A stretch of 64,000 nucleotides of DNA from Deltaproteobacteria bacterium (lineage in GTDB: Bacteria; Myxococcota_A; Polyangia; DRWM01; JAAZOP01). The position numbers and the translations under genes are program-made. This document shows, piece by piece, positions 14,131 to 23,662 of this stretch (positions are counted from its first letter, which is position 1; every line of letters starts with the position of its first letter). The stretch covers positions 18,372 to 82,371 of the forward strand of contig JACRCZ010000009.1 in NCBI GenBank assembly GCA_016218765.1, in the 5' to 3' direction. The notes below the pieces were generated by a model. The model worked only from the letters and a program-made list of their open reading frames with translations. It had not been told where the DNA came from and did not search any database.

Positions 14131-14290
14131 GACCGCGTGCACCGACCCCCCCGAAACCGCGGCGGCCTCCCCGGCCGAACCCTTCGGGCCTCCGAACGCC
14201 GCGCCCTCGCGCAGGCGGTCGAGGCCGTTCCTTCCCGTTCTGGGACCCTCACCCCTCCGGTTTCGGGTCGCTGCCACGGAGGGTCCGGCG

Positions 14291-14307
14291 AAGCAAGCCG
14301 GATGCCA
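14291..14307 (-). promoter_or_regulatory. Candidate sigma54 (-24/-12) promoter
   Basis: Minus strand TGGCATC-CGGC-TTGCTT; correct GG/GC spacing. Confidence 0.55.
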
Positions 14308-14520
14308 CGTCACGAGCCCTGGAATTCCGTGGCCTTTCCGGCAGGCAGGCTCGAGTGCGCCTGCGACGCTTGATCCCACCCGCGCGGCGCCCGCGCGGCT
14401 CGGCCATCCCGATGAGGGCGTGGGATCACGGTCTTGCGCCCGTTCGGGGCCGGTGGGTCGTTCTGTCCGACTTGCGCCCGCCGGAGCCGCCTCGTCCGCC
14501 CACCCCCGTCGGGCCGCACC

Positions 14521-15894
14521 CTACTCGTCCGAAGGGCGGTCGGGCTTGCGCAGCTTGCGGTACAGCGTCCGGCGGTTGATTCCCAGGATCCGTGCGACCT
14601 GGGACTGGTTGCCCTTGCACTCGCGCATGAGCTGCTGGATGTAGCGCGACTCCATCTCCTCCAGCGAAACGGCGCCGGCCGGCTGCCGGCCCTTCTCCGT
14701 CAAGACCTCTTCGGGGAGGTCGCGCAGCTGGATCAGCCCCGCCTTGCGCAGGATCACCGCCCGCTCCACCACGTTCTCGAGCTGCCGCACGTTGCCGGGC
14801 CACGAGTAGCCGACCAGGGCATCGAGCGCGTCCGGCCGCACGCCATCCACGTGGTACTCGGCGTTGTGCTTGCGGATGAAGTGGTAGACCAGCGGTGCGA
14901 TGTCCTCGCGCCGGTCGCGCAGGTCCGGGACGACGAGCGGAATCACCGAAAGGCGGTAGAAGAGGTCCTCGCGGAACTTCCCGCCGGCGACCAGGGCGCG
15001 CAGGTCCTTGTTCGTCGCGGAGATCAATCGCACGTTGAGCACGCGCTCGTCGACCTCGCCCACGCGCCGGAACCGGCGTTCCTGCAGGAAGCGCAGGAGC
15101 TTGCCCTGCACGGCCGGCGACAGATCCCCCACCTCGTCCAGAAACAACGTCCCGCCCTCGGCCAGCTCGATCAGCCCCTGCTTGTCCGCGATGGCGCCCG
15201 TGAACGAGCCCCTCCGGTGCCCGAACAGCTCGCTCTCGATCAACGTCTCCGGGATGGCGTTGACGTCGACCGGCACGAACGGCCGTTCGTGGCGCGGGCT
15301 CAGGTCGTGGATCACCCGCGCCAGAAGCTCCGTGCCCGTGCCCGACGCACCGGACACCAGCACGGTGCCGGTGGAGGCGGCGACCTGCCGGGCCATCTCG
15401 AGCAGCGAACCCATCTGCTCGCTGCGGAACACGATCGGGAAGAACGGCTCGGCGCCCCCCGCCGACGCACCGCGCGCCTCCTGCCACTCGCGCACGCGCG
15501 CCGCCGCGGCCGCGGCGATCTCCACCAGATCGTCGATGTTGAACGGCTTGGCGATGTAGTGGTACGCGCCCTCGCGCATCGCCTGGACCGCGAACTCGAT
15601 CGTGCCGAACGCCGTCATCAGGATCACCGGCTGGTGCAGGCTGCGCGCCATGGCCCGCCGCAGGACGTCCATCCCGTCGGCCCCGGGCATGCGCACGTCC
15701 GAGAGCACCAGGTCGAACGCGCCCTCCTCCAGGCGCGCCAGCGCCTCCGTCCCGTCGCGCGCCTCGATCACGTCGTAGCCCTCGTCGCGCAAGACCCGCG
15801 TCAGGAGATCGCGCATCTCCCCGTCGTCCTCGGCCAAGAGCACCCGCACCGGAGACGCCGCGCGTTCCCGGACCTGGGGCGTGGCATCCGTCAT
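14521..15894 (-). CDS. NtrC-family sigma54 response regulator with altered Walker A
   Basis: VRVLLAEDDGEMRDLLTRVLRDEGYDV; ELFGHRRGSFTGAIADKQG; GGTLFLDEVGDLS; C-term HTH NQSQVARILGINRRTLYRKLRK; Walker A reads GASGTGTE. Confidence 0.9.
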   Translation of the reverse strand: MTDATPQVRERAASPVRVLLAEDDGEMRDLLTRVLRDEGYDVIEARDGTEALARLEEGAFDLVLSDVRMPGADGMDVLRRAMARSLHQPVILMTAFGTIEFAVQAMREGAYHYIAKPFNIDDLVEIAAAAAARVREWQEARGASAGGAEPFFPIVFRSEQMGSLLEMARQVAASTGTVLVSGASGTGTELLARVIHDLSPRHERPFVPVDVNAIPETLIESELFGHRRGSFTGAIADKQGLIELAEGGTLFLDEVGDLSPAVQGKLLRFLQERRFRRVGEVDERVLNVRLISATNKDLRALVAGGKFREDLFYRLSVIPLVVPDLRDRREDIAPLVYHFIRKHNAEYHVDGVRPDALDALVGYSWPGNVRQLENVVERAVILRKAGLIQLRDLPEEVLTEKGRQPAGAVSLEEMESRYIQQLMRECKGNQSQVARILGINRRTLYRKLRKPDRPSDE

Positions 15895-17690
15895 CGCTCC
15901 ACCTCCGACTCCTCGGGACCCTCCTGCGCGCGGCGGAGGACGATCGTGAACGTCGTCCCCTCGCCTACCCGGCTGTGCACGTCGATCCGCCCGCCGTGCT
16001 GCCGCACGATCCGCCGCACGATCGCCAGTCCCAGCCCCGTCCCTTCCCCCTGGGGTTTCGTCGTGAAGAACGGCTCGAAGATCCGCGGCAGGTCCTGCTC
16101 GGGGATCCCCGGCCCCGTGTCCATGACGCGCAGGTACGCCCCCGGCTGCCCTCCCGCACGCCGTACCTGCTCCCGGCCCGCCTCCGGTGCCGTCGTGTCC
16201 TCCGGGCCCGCCTCCACGGTCAGCTTCCCCCCGTCGACCATGGCCTGGTAGGCGTTGACCACCAGGTTCAGGAGCGCGTGCTCCAGGAGGTGCGGATCCC
16301 CCTCCACCGGCGGCGTGCCCGACGCGATCCGCGTCTCGACCGCGACCTTCCGCATCATCCCCGCCGCCATCTCCAGCGCCTGCGCGACGACGCGGCCCAG
16401 GTCGACCCTCCGGAGCTGCGGCTCGGTCGGCCGCGCGAAGTCCAGCACGCGGCGGATCATCGCCGCCAGCCGCTGCGACTGCCGCACGATCTTCTCCAGG
16501 ACCTCCCGCCGCGGGTCCCCGGCGTCCAGCTTGCGCATCAGGACCTGCGCGTTGCCCGAGATCACGTTGAGCGGCGTGCCGAACTCGTGCGCGATGCCCG
16601 TCGCGAGCTGGCCCAGGAGCGCGCTCTTCTCCGCCTGCAGGAGCCCGGCCTCCGACACCGCGAGCCGCGACTCCAGCTCGTCGAACGCGCGCACCAGATC
16701 GGCGTACTCCACCGTCCCCAGCTCCCCGGCCGGAACCGCCAGCGGCTTCCGTTCGCCCGCGCCCTCGTCGCGCAGCGCGTCCCGGATCCGCAGCAGCGGC
16801 CGCAGCAGCCGGCGACTCGTCCACGCCCCCAGCCCCGCCACCGCCACGAGCGCGAAGAGAATCGACCAGGTGACGACGAGGTAGCGGTCCCGGAGCCCGA
16901 TCACCGCCTCGCCGATGTCCGCGCTGACGATCGCCGCGAGCTGCCCGCCCGGCACCGGCTGGACGAACCCCAGCCGCTCCTTGTCCGTCACCCGGCTCCG
17001 GTAGCGGATCGGACCGCTGCCGCCGTCGCGGAACAGCCGCACCGGCGGGTTGGTCGCGATGTCCTCGGCCCGGCCCGCCAGCCCGAGGTCCGAGTAGAAC
17101 AGCGGCCGGCCCTGCCGATCGACCACGTAGACCCGGCGGTCGACCGCGGCGCCCAGGCTCGCCGTCAGCTCCTCGTGCAGCCCCTCGGGCCGCAGCACGC
17201 CCACGACCGCCCCGCCACCGGCACCGCTCACCCGCGCGGCGATCAGCACCGTGGGCGGCAGCCCCGCCACCCAGCCGCCGACCGGCGTCACCAGCGTCGA
17301 CCTTTCCCACCCCGGACAGGCCAGGATTCCGCCGTAGCCGCCGTCACGGCCGACGCGAGCGGCGTCCACTTGCGAGGCGATCAGCACGCCGTCCGCGCCG
17401 ACGAGCTCCCAGCGCACGTCGCTCGTCGCCGCCGGCAGCTCCGCCCCGCCCTTGCTCGCCGCCAGCGTCGCCTCCGCCCGCGTCGCACGCAGGAACCGAT
17501 CGAGGTAGTGCGCAGCGAGGATCGCGATCTGGCGGTTGGTCGTCTGGATCTCCCCCTCCACCCGCTCCACGTCGTCGCGGTACCCCAGGAAGATGAGCAC
17601 GCCGAGCGGCAGGAACGGCACGACGGCGACAAGTCCGAGCGAGCGGAGGAGAATACCGCGAATCGATGCCCGGGGAGAGCGGTCGCTCAT
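15891..17690 (-). CDS. Membrane sensor histidine kinase
   Basis: TM helices; [60 protein letters not shown]. Confidence 0.9.
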   Translation of the reverse strand: MSDRSPRASIRGILLRSLGLVAVVPFLPLGVLIFLGYRDDVERVEGEIQTTNRQIAILAAHYLDRFLRATRAEATLAASKGGAELPAATSDVRWELVGADGVLIASQVDAARVGRDGGYGGILACPGWERSTLVTPVGGWVAGLPPTVLIAARVSGAGGGAVVGVLRPEGLHEELTASLGAAVDRRVYVVDRQGRPLFYSDLGLAGRAEDIATNPPVRLFRDGGSGPIRYRSRVTDKERLGFVQPVPGGQLAAIVSADIGEAVIGLRDRYLVVTWSILFALVAVAGLGAWTSRRLLRPLLRIRDALRDEGAGERKPLAVPAGELGTVEYADLVRAFDELESRLAVSEAGLLQAEKSALLGQLATGIAHEFGTPLNVISGNAQVLMRKLDAGDPRREVLEKIVRQSQRLAAMIRRVLDFARPTEPQLRRVDLGRVVAQALEMAAGMMRKVAVETRIASGTPPVEGDPHLLEHALLNLVVNAYQAMVDGGKLTVEAGPEDTTAPEAGREQVRRAGGQPGAYLRVMDTGPGIPEQDLPRIFEPFFTTKPQGEGTGLGLAIVRRIVRQHGGRIDVHSRVGEGTTFTIVLRRAQEGPEESEVER

Positions 17691-17962
17691 GTCCGATCCG
17701 TTCGATCGTCCCCCCCGCCGCGCCTGCGCCCCTCGGGTCCCGACCCCGCAGCGGCGATTCCTTGTGGCGACACTGGATCACGGCGGCCTTCCGGTCAAGC
17801 CCGACCGGCGCCTCGGGTTCCGGGGAACGGTCCGGCCGTGATTCGTGCTTCAGCGGCCCGCGGGTTGTTGCTTGAATCCACGGAGAGTCCATGCTATGCG
17901 GTGAAACTCAACAATCGGGGGGACGGCCCGGGGGGGCTGCGTTCGCGCGGGGAAGAGGGCTC

Positions 17963-18310
17963 ATGAATCAGGCGATGAATCGTCGGAAGGGGCGTACGCT
18001 GGGTACGATGGCGAGAGTGCTCGCCCGATGGAGGCATCTGGTCTTTCTCGGCTGTGTCCTCGTCGCCTCGACGGCCCAGGCCGCCGGCGGCGGGAAGCCC
18101 GCGACCAAGCTCGTGCAGGTCATCGACACGCGGCGGATGGACGACGGGATCACCCGCTGGGTCGCCGACCTCTACAACGACAACCTCTGGCTCTACGGTC
18201 TGGTGGTCGTGGGCGTCATGGCCGTGATCGGCCTCGCGCTCGGCCTCGTCTTCGATCGTCTCGTCGGCCTGCTCGGGATCAACCTGGGCAAGCTCGACCA
18301 CCACGAGTAG
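17963..18310 (+). CDS. Small membrane protein with LYNDNLWLY motif, TauE partner (paralog A)
   Basis: WVADLYNDNLWLYGLVVVGVMAVIGLALGLVFDRLVGLLGINLGKLDHHE; immediately upstream of TauE; start could be 18008. Confidence 0.7.
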   Translation: MNQAMNRRKGRTLGTMARVLARWRHLVFLGCVLVASTAQAAGGGKPATKLVQVIDTRRMDDGITRWVADLYNDNLWLYGLVVVGVMAVIGLALGLVFDRLVGLLGINLGKLDHHE

Positions 18311-18321
18311 GAGGGATCGCC

Positions 18322-19362
18322 ATGGATGCGTTCAACGTCCTCCTGCCCGTGGCGGGGATCGAGTTCAACGTCCTCTTGCTGCTGCTCATCGGCTTCACGG
18401 TGGGCGTGTGCGGCGGGTTCTTCGGCATCGGCGGTGCGTGGATCGTGACGCCGGCGCTGAACATCTTCGGCTTCCCGATGCCGTATGCCATCGGCACCGA
18501 CCTGGCGCACATGGGCGGCAAGTCCATCGTCTCCACCATCCGCCACGGCAAGTTCGGCAACGTCGACGTCCGGCTCGCCGTGTCGATGATTATCGGCACG
18601 ACGGTGGGCATGGAAGGCGGCGCGCAGCTCGTGCTCAAGCTCGAGTCGATGGGATTGGCGGAGTCGCTGATCCGCAAGCTGTACATCGGCTTCCTGGCGC
18701 TCATCGGCAGCTACGTGCTGTACGACTACCTCTCGCACGTCAGCCGGCAGAAGAAGGCGGCGAAGTCGGGCGACAAGGCCGCCGTCGTCGGGCCCACGGT
18801 CGCGCAGAAGCTCCAGCGCCTGCGCATCCCCCCGATGATCCACTTCAAGGCCTCGAACATCACCTGCTCGCTCTGGCTGCCCGTCTTCATCGGCCTCCTG
18901 ACCGGCGTCGTCGCCGCCGTGCTCGGCGTCGGCGGCGGCTTCATCCGCATGCCCGCGCTGATCTACCTCGTCGGCTGCCCCACCGCGGTGGCGGTGGGGA
19001 CGGACCTGTTCGAGGTGATGATTACCGGGGCGTACGGCTCGTTCACCTACGGCATCAAGGGCCGCGTCGATCTCATCGCCGCCGCCTGGATGCTGCTCGG
19101 CGCGGCCGTCGGCGCCCAGATGGGCACGATCGCCATCAAGTACGTGCGCGGCTACTCCATCCGGCTGCTCTTCGCCGTCACCATCTTCGTGGCCTGCGCC
19201 TCGGTGCTGCTCAAGCAGCTCGAATTCCAGATCGCCTCGTCGGTGTTGATCCTCGCCGCCGGCATCGGCATCTCCGCGATCATCCTGCTCTGGCTGATCC
19301 GCGGCATCGTCCAGGAGCGCGCCTCGCGCCGCGCCGCCACGGGCGGCGGCGCGATCGGGTAG
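18322..19362 (+). CDS. TauE/SafE family permease (paralog 2)
   Basis: GFTVGVCGGFFGIGGAWIVTPALNIFGFPMPYAIGTDLAHMGGKSIVSTIRHGKFGNVDV...LGVGGGFIRMPALIYLVGCPTAVAVGTDLFE. Confidence 0.92.
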   Translation: MDAFNVLLPVAGIEFNVLLLLLIGFTVGVCGGFFGIGGAWIVTPALNIFGFPMPYAIGTDLAHMGGKSIVSTIRHGKFGNVDVRLAVSMIIGTTVGMEGGAQLVLKLESMGLAESLIRKLYIGFLALIGSYVLYDYLSHVSRQKKAAKSGDKAAVVGPTVAQKLQRLRIPPMIHFKASNITCSLWLPVFIGLLTGVVAAVLGVGGGFIRMPALIYLVGCPTAVAVGTDLFEVMITGAYGSFTYGIKGRVDLIAAAWMLLGAAVGAQMGTIAIKYVRGYSIRLLFAVTIFVACASVLLKQLEFQIASSVLILAAGIGISAIILLWLIRGIVQERASRRAATGGGAIG

Positions 19363-19372
19363 GGAGGCGACG

Positions 19373-19666
19373 ATGAACAACGTCACCCGCATGTTGGTTC
19401 CCGCACTCCTCCTCCTGGGTGCCCTCGGCTGCGCGCGTCCCAAGGTCGTGCAGGGGACCGTCGTGGCGGTGGAGGAGGGGGCGCACGGCATCGTGGTGCG
19501 CGACGAGCTGCCGCCCAACGCCGAGCTGCGCTTCGATCTGGCCGAGGCCGAGCTGAACGCCAAGCCCGAGCCCGGCGACGTCGTGCGCATCGCCTACGAC
19601 GAGGACGGCACGACCCTCCGCGCCACCCGCGTCATGCGCCTCCCCAAACCGAAGCCCCCCAAGTAG
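19373..19666 (+). CDS. Small putative lipoprotein
   Basis: MNNVTRMLVPALLLLGALGCARPKVVQGTVVAVEEG; lipobox LGALGC. Confidence 0.65.
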   Translation: MNNVTRMLVPALLLLGALGCARPKVVQGTVVAVEEGAHGIVVRDELPPNAELRFDLAEAELNAKPEPGDVVRIAYDEDGTTLRATRVMRLPKPKPPK

Positions 19667-19672
19667 CGGCGA

Positions 19673-22159
19673 CTAGAACCGCTCCATCTCGTCCGCCAGA
19701 AACGCTTTCGCGAAGAACACCGGGCTGTCGTCCGTCTCCATGAGCATGTCGAGCTGGCGCGCGCACAACGTGAGCCGGCCGAGCTGCACGAGGCGCCCGA
19801 GAACCACCTCGCGGTCGTACTTCTCCAGCCGCGCGAAGAGCATGTCCCCGCGGCAGGAGACCTTGAAGTCCAGGCTGCCCAGCACCTGCGAGAGGAACTC
19901 GCAGCGGCGGCCGCGCCGCACCTCGCCCGCCCCGCCGCCCTGGAACCGGAAGTGGATGTAGTTCTTGTTGATGCTGGCGCCGCACCAGGTGTCGACGGTG
20001 TTGTAGTGGTAGCCCGCCTTGGTGCTGAAGTTCATGTAGCGGTCGGAGATGGTCGCGAAGCTGAAACGGCCCACGCCGCGCTCGGCCGCCGGCGGCGTCA
20101 CCATCGCCTCGCCCAGGACGGTGAGGAACCCGCCGCCGGAGACGGCGCGCGGCTTGTCCCACCGGATGCGCGGGTCCTGGAAGCCCTTGAGGAAGGCCGT
20201 CAGCGGCACCGACCGGATCTCATCGATGTACACTTTCCCGGTCCCCGCCACGCCGTCCGCGAACCCGCCGCCCAGGTCGAAGACGTGGATCACGAACGGC
20301 AGCTTGCCTTCCAGCTCGGCCGACGCGAGGCCCGCGTGCGCCGCCTTGTCGGCGAGGTGGAACATCGAGTCGAACAGCTTCTCGTGGACGAAGCGCGTGA
20401 TGTCGTGGAGCGACCGGCACCCGGCCGGGGTGAACTCGCGCGAGGCGGGGTCGACGAGGTTGAGCGGCGTGATCAGCTCGGCCATGCACCGCAGCTTGAG
20501 CAGCGCCGGCGTCACCACCGCGGGACCACCCGTCGCGCAGGTGCGCAGCACCGCCTCATCGCGCCCGTCCCACACCATCCTCCGCGTCGCGTCGACGGTC
20601 ACCTGCCGTCCGTCACGCAGCGCCGCGGTGGCGCCGGGGAGGCCCACGATCGCCGGGATGCCGAACTCGCGCGCCAGGATCGACATGTGCCCCGTCGGCG
20701 AGCCCGCGTCCGTCACGATCGCCGCGCAGCGGGTCATGACCTGCGAGAAGCGCGGCGACGAGTGCGGGGCGATGAGCACCGCGCCCTGCGGCACGTGGTC
20801 CAGGTCCTGCTCCGATTGCACCAGGACCGCCGGCCCCGCCCCGCAGCCGTGGCACGCCGTTCGCCCCCCCGTGAGCAGCGGCTCCCCCGCCGGCGGCAAC
20901 GACGGCTCCCGGCTCGCCTCCGCCACCCGCGGCGCCGTCAGCATCGGCCGGCATTGCAGCACGAACAGCTCGTCCCGCTCCGAAATCGCCCACTCGATGT
21001 CCTGCGGCGACCCGAAATGCTCCTCCGCCCGCCGCGCCACCCGCACCAGCTCCCCAAGTTCCCCTGTCGCCAGGTGCGCCGAGCGGACCTCCGCCTCCTT
21101 CCCCGGCCGGATCGTCAGGTCCTCGCCGCTCACCGAGCCTCCCGCCAGGCCGTCCGACAGGCCCGACACCGTGCTCACCAGCACTTCGTCCGCCTTCTCG
21201 TCGTCGAACCCGCGCGAGAAGAGGATGCCGCTGCACCGCGGGGCGACCATGCGCAGGCAGCCCACGGCCATCGCCGTGTCCGCCGACGAGAGCCCGTGCC
21301 CCAGCCGGTACGCCACGGCGCTCAGCCCGAACACGCTCGACAGCACCGAGCGGTATGCGTCCAGGAGCCAGCCGCGGCCCACGTTCAACTCCGTGTAGTA
21401 CTGCCCCGCGTGCGAGGTCCCGATGCGGTCCTCCTTGACCGTCGAGGAACGCATCGCGACGAGGATCTCGCCGCCCCCGGCCAGCTTGTCGAAGGCCTCG
21501 TGGATCGCGCGGTCGATGTCCGAGGGCACGGGGGCGTCGAGCACCGCGGACTGCATCTTGCGGCAGGCCTCCGCCGCGACCTTCGTCCCGTACGTCTCGA
21601 GCATCTCCTCCAGCCGCTCGATCCCCTTGCGCAGGTCGTTCTCCGCGATGAAGCGCTGGTACGCGGTCGTGGTGATGACGAAGCCGTCCGGGACGTTGAA
21701 CCCCAGCGCGCGCCGTACCTCCCCCAGGTTCGCGATCTTCGTCCCCGCGACCTGCGCGTCCGCCTGCGTGAGGCTTCCCACGTCGATCACGATCGGCCCG
21801 GGCGGCACGTCCAGCCGCCCCGCGCATTCGTCCTCGAACCGCACGTTGAGCGCGCGCAGCACGTCGTACAGGCCGCCGTACTTCCCGCCCGTCATGCGGT
21901 TCAGGTTCTTGACCATGACGAACACGTCCATGATCGCCCGGCGGACCTGTCGCACGACGGCGTTGAAGGAGAACGGCACGCGTCCCGACAGCCGGTCCTC
22001 GACGTCCGCGATCGTCTGCAGCGTCGCGTCGTTCGCCGCCAGGATCTCCCGGAACTGCTCGTACAGCACCCGCAGCTCCGCCGCCGTGCGCTGCGCCTGT
22101 TCTTCCTTCTTGCGCGTCCGCGCCGCCTTCCCGAACTTCGCCTTGAGCCGCTCGAACAT
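19673..22159 (-). CDS. PPDK/PEP-synthase-like phosphotransferase with non-canonical C-terminal domain; paralog 2
   Basis: AGTKIANLGEVRRALGFNVPDGFVITT; AAIVTDAGSPTGHMSILAREFGIPAIVG; CRSLHDITRFVHEK...SDRYMNFSTKAGYHYNTVDTWCGASINKNYIHFRFQGG. Confidence 0.85.
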   Translation of the reverse strand: MFERLKAKFGKAARTRKKEEQAQRTAAELRVLYEQFREILAANDATLQTIADVEDRLSGRVPFSFNAVVRQVRRAIMDVFVMVKNLNRMTGGKYGGLYDVLRALNVRFEDECAGRLDVPPGPIVIDVGSLTQADAQVAGTKIANLGEVRRALGFNVPDGFVITTTAYQRFIAENDLRKGIERLEEMLETYGTKVAAEACRKMQSAVLDAPVPSDIDRAIHEAFDKLAGGGEILVAMRSSTVKEDRIGTSHAGQYYTELNVGRGWLLDAYRSVLSSVFGLSAVAYRLGHGLSSADTAMAVGCLRMVAPRCSGILFSRGFDDEKADEVLVSTVSGLSDGLAGGSVSGEDLTIRPGKEAEVRSAHLATGELGELVRVARRAEEHFGSPQDIEWAISERDELFVLQCRPMLTAPRVAEASREPSLPPAGEPLLTGGRTACHGCGAGPAVLVQSEQDLDHVPQGAVLIAPHSSPRFSQVMTRCAAIVTDAGSPTGHMSILAREFGIPAIVGLPGATAALRDGRQVTVDATRRMVWDGRDEAVLRTCATGGPAVVTPALLKLRCMAELITPLNLVDPASREFTPAGCRSLHDITRFVHEKLFDSMFHLADKAAHAGLASAELEGKLPFVIHVFDLGGGFADGVAGTGKVYIDEIRSVPLTAFLKGFQDPRIRWDKPRAVSGGGFLTVLGEAMVTPPAAERGVGRFSFATISDRYMNFSTKAGYHYNTVDTWCGASINKNYIHFRFQGGGAGEVRRGRRCEFLSQVLGSLDFKVSCRGDMLFARLEKYDREVVLGRLVQLGRLTLCARQLDMLMETDDSPVFFAKAFLADEMERF

Positions 22160-22194
22160 CGCCAAGCCCGCCTCCCCCCGACTATAATCCACCC

Positions 22195-22219
22195 CCGTTC
22201 CCCGTTCCCCATTCCCCGG
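22195..22219. repeat. Short 7-mer repeat (CGTTCCC/CATTCCC), same family as 10.9 kb
   Basis: CCGTTCCCCGTTCCCCATTCCCCGG. Confidence 0.6.
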
Positions 22220-22239
22220 GTGCGCCTTCCCCTCGCCAA

Positions 22240-23412
22240 TCACGTCCGCCCCGGCTCCAGCGTCGCGAACGCCGCCAGCGCGTCGGTGACCTCGATGCCG
22301 TGGTCGGACCACGGACGCTTGAGGTCGCGCACGATCCGGCTGGCCTTCGCGGGCCGCAGGCGCTGGGCGAAATAGCGCAGCCCGCGCCCCACCTCCGGAT
22401 CGCCCACCTTCGCCTCGACCAGCTCGACAATCTTCCCCTCGCGCTCCAGCAGGAAATCCGCCTCGTGTCCTTCCTTGTCCCGCACGTACCACAGGCGGCA
22501 GCGGTAGCCGTCGCGGTCTTCCCAGAAGTGCAGGCGGCGCAGGAGGCTCGCGGCCACGAAGTTCTCGAACCGCGCCCCGTCGTCGCCGACGACGTCCCCG
22601 CTGTCGAAGAAGTACACCTTGGGCGGCTTCTGGATCGCGCGCGGCAGGCTCCGCGTCCACGGATAGACCGCGAAGCAGAGGTACATCCGCTCGAGACTCT
22701 CCAGCCACTTGCGCAGCGTCACCGGGCTCACCTGGAGGTCCCCGGCGATGTGCGACAGCACCACCGGGCTGCCCACGCGCTGCCGCAACGCGTCCACGAA
22801 CAACTCGAGTTTCGCCATCTCGCGAATCGCTTCCATGTCGCGCAGGTCGTCGCGCAGGACGCGTGCGAAACGCTCGCGCCGCCAGCGCCGCGCCTCCCGT
22901 TCGTCGTTTCCCAGGAACGGCTCGGGAAACGGCCCAACCGTCAGGAACCGCCGCAGCGCCTCCTCCGGGGCTATGCCCCGCGGGATCTCGTCCAGGCCGA
23001 ACGGATGCAGCCTCCAGTAGTGGTACCGACCCTGCAAGGAGTCTCCCCCCCGCCGGTACACGTCCAGCCGCGCGCTGCCGGTGACGACGAAGCGGTGCTT
23101 GCCGGCGGTGGTGTCCCACAGGCCCTTGATCCACCGCTTCCAGCCGGGATACTTGTGCAGCTCGTCCAGGGCCAGCAGGCGATCCGCGTCCCGCCACCGG
23201 CGGCCCAGCAGCGCGCGCCGGTCGTCCTCCGCGTCCCAGCTGAAGTACGCCCCCCCGGGGAAGATGGCCGGCCCGCCCTCCAGCGGCTCCGTCGGCCGCG
23301 GGTCTCCCACCAGGTACCGGGCCAGCGTCGTCTTGCCCGACTGCCGCGGTCCGCCGATGAACACCATCTTCCGCCGCAGGTCGCGCACCACGTCCCCGGC
23401 AATGTAGCGCAT
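22240..23412 (-). CDS. AAA_14/DUF4143 family ATPase
   Basis: MVFIGGPRQSGKTTLARYLVGD Walker A; LLALDELHKYPGWKRWIKGLWD; C-terminal nuclease-like region GHEADFLLEREGKIVELVEAKVG. Confidence 0.85.
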   Translation of the reverse strand: MRYIAGDVVRDLRRKMVFIGGPRQSGKTTLARYLVGDPRPTEPLEGGPAIFPGGAYFSWDAEDDRRALLGRRWRDADRLLALDELHKYPGWKRWIKGLWDTTAGKHRFVVTGSARLDVYRRGGDSLQGRYHYWRLHPFGLDEIPRGIAPEEALRRFLTVGPFPEPFLGNDEREARRWRRERFARVLRDDLRDMEAIREMAKLELFVDALRQRVGSPVVLSHIAGDLQVSPVTLRKWLESLERMYLCFAVYPWTRSLPRAIQKPPKVYFFDSGDVVGDDGARFENFVAASLLRRLHFWEDRDGYRCRLWYVRDKEGHEADFLLEREGKIVELVEAKVGDPEVGRGLRYFAQRLRPAKASRIVRDLKRPWSDHGIEVTDALAAFATLEPGRT

Positions 23413-23418
23413 GCGACC

Positions 23419-23446
23419 ATCCTATACCGCACTGGAAATCGGTCAA
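23419..23446 (-). promoter_or_regulatory. Candidate sigma70-type promoter positioned for a leaderless transcript
   Basis: Minus strand TTGACC-N16-TAGGAT, then 6 nt to ATG at 23412. Confidence 0.45.
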
Positions 23447-23537
23447 GTCCGTTTTCCAGCGCGGTGGAAAACAGCCGCTCCCTGTTGCCGCGGGCGGCTC
23501 GCGCCGCGGGCCGCTCGGGCCTCGGCCCTGCTGCGGA

Positions 23538-23662
23538 TGCTCGATCCGGACCTCGCCCGGTTCTTCCCCGACTCCCGCTCCGTCAACGACGCCTTGCACG
23601 CCCTCGTGGCGCTTGGCAGCGCACGGCCGAAGCGCCGAGCCCGGGGCCGCCGGGCCGCCTGA
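23538..23662 (+). pseudogene. Possible small ORF or truncated gene remnant
   Basis: MLDPDLARFFPDSRSVNDALHALVALGSARPKRRARGRRAA; GC3-biased codons but short and isolated. Confidence 0.3.

Noticed and set aside
17760-17800. TGGCGAC as a sigma54 -24 upstream of TauE copy 2
   Set aside because: No GC at the -12 position with correct spacing.
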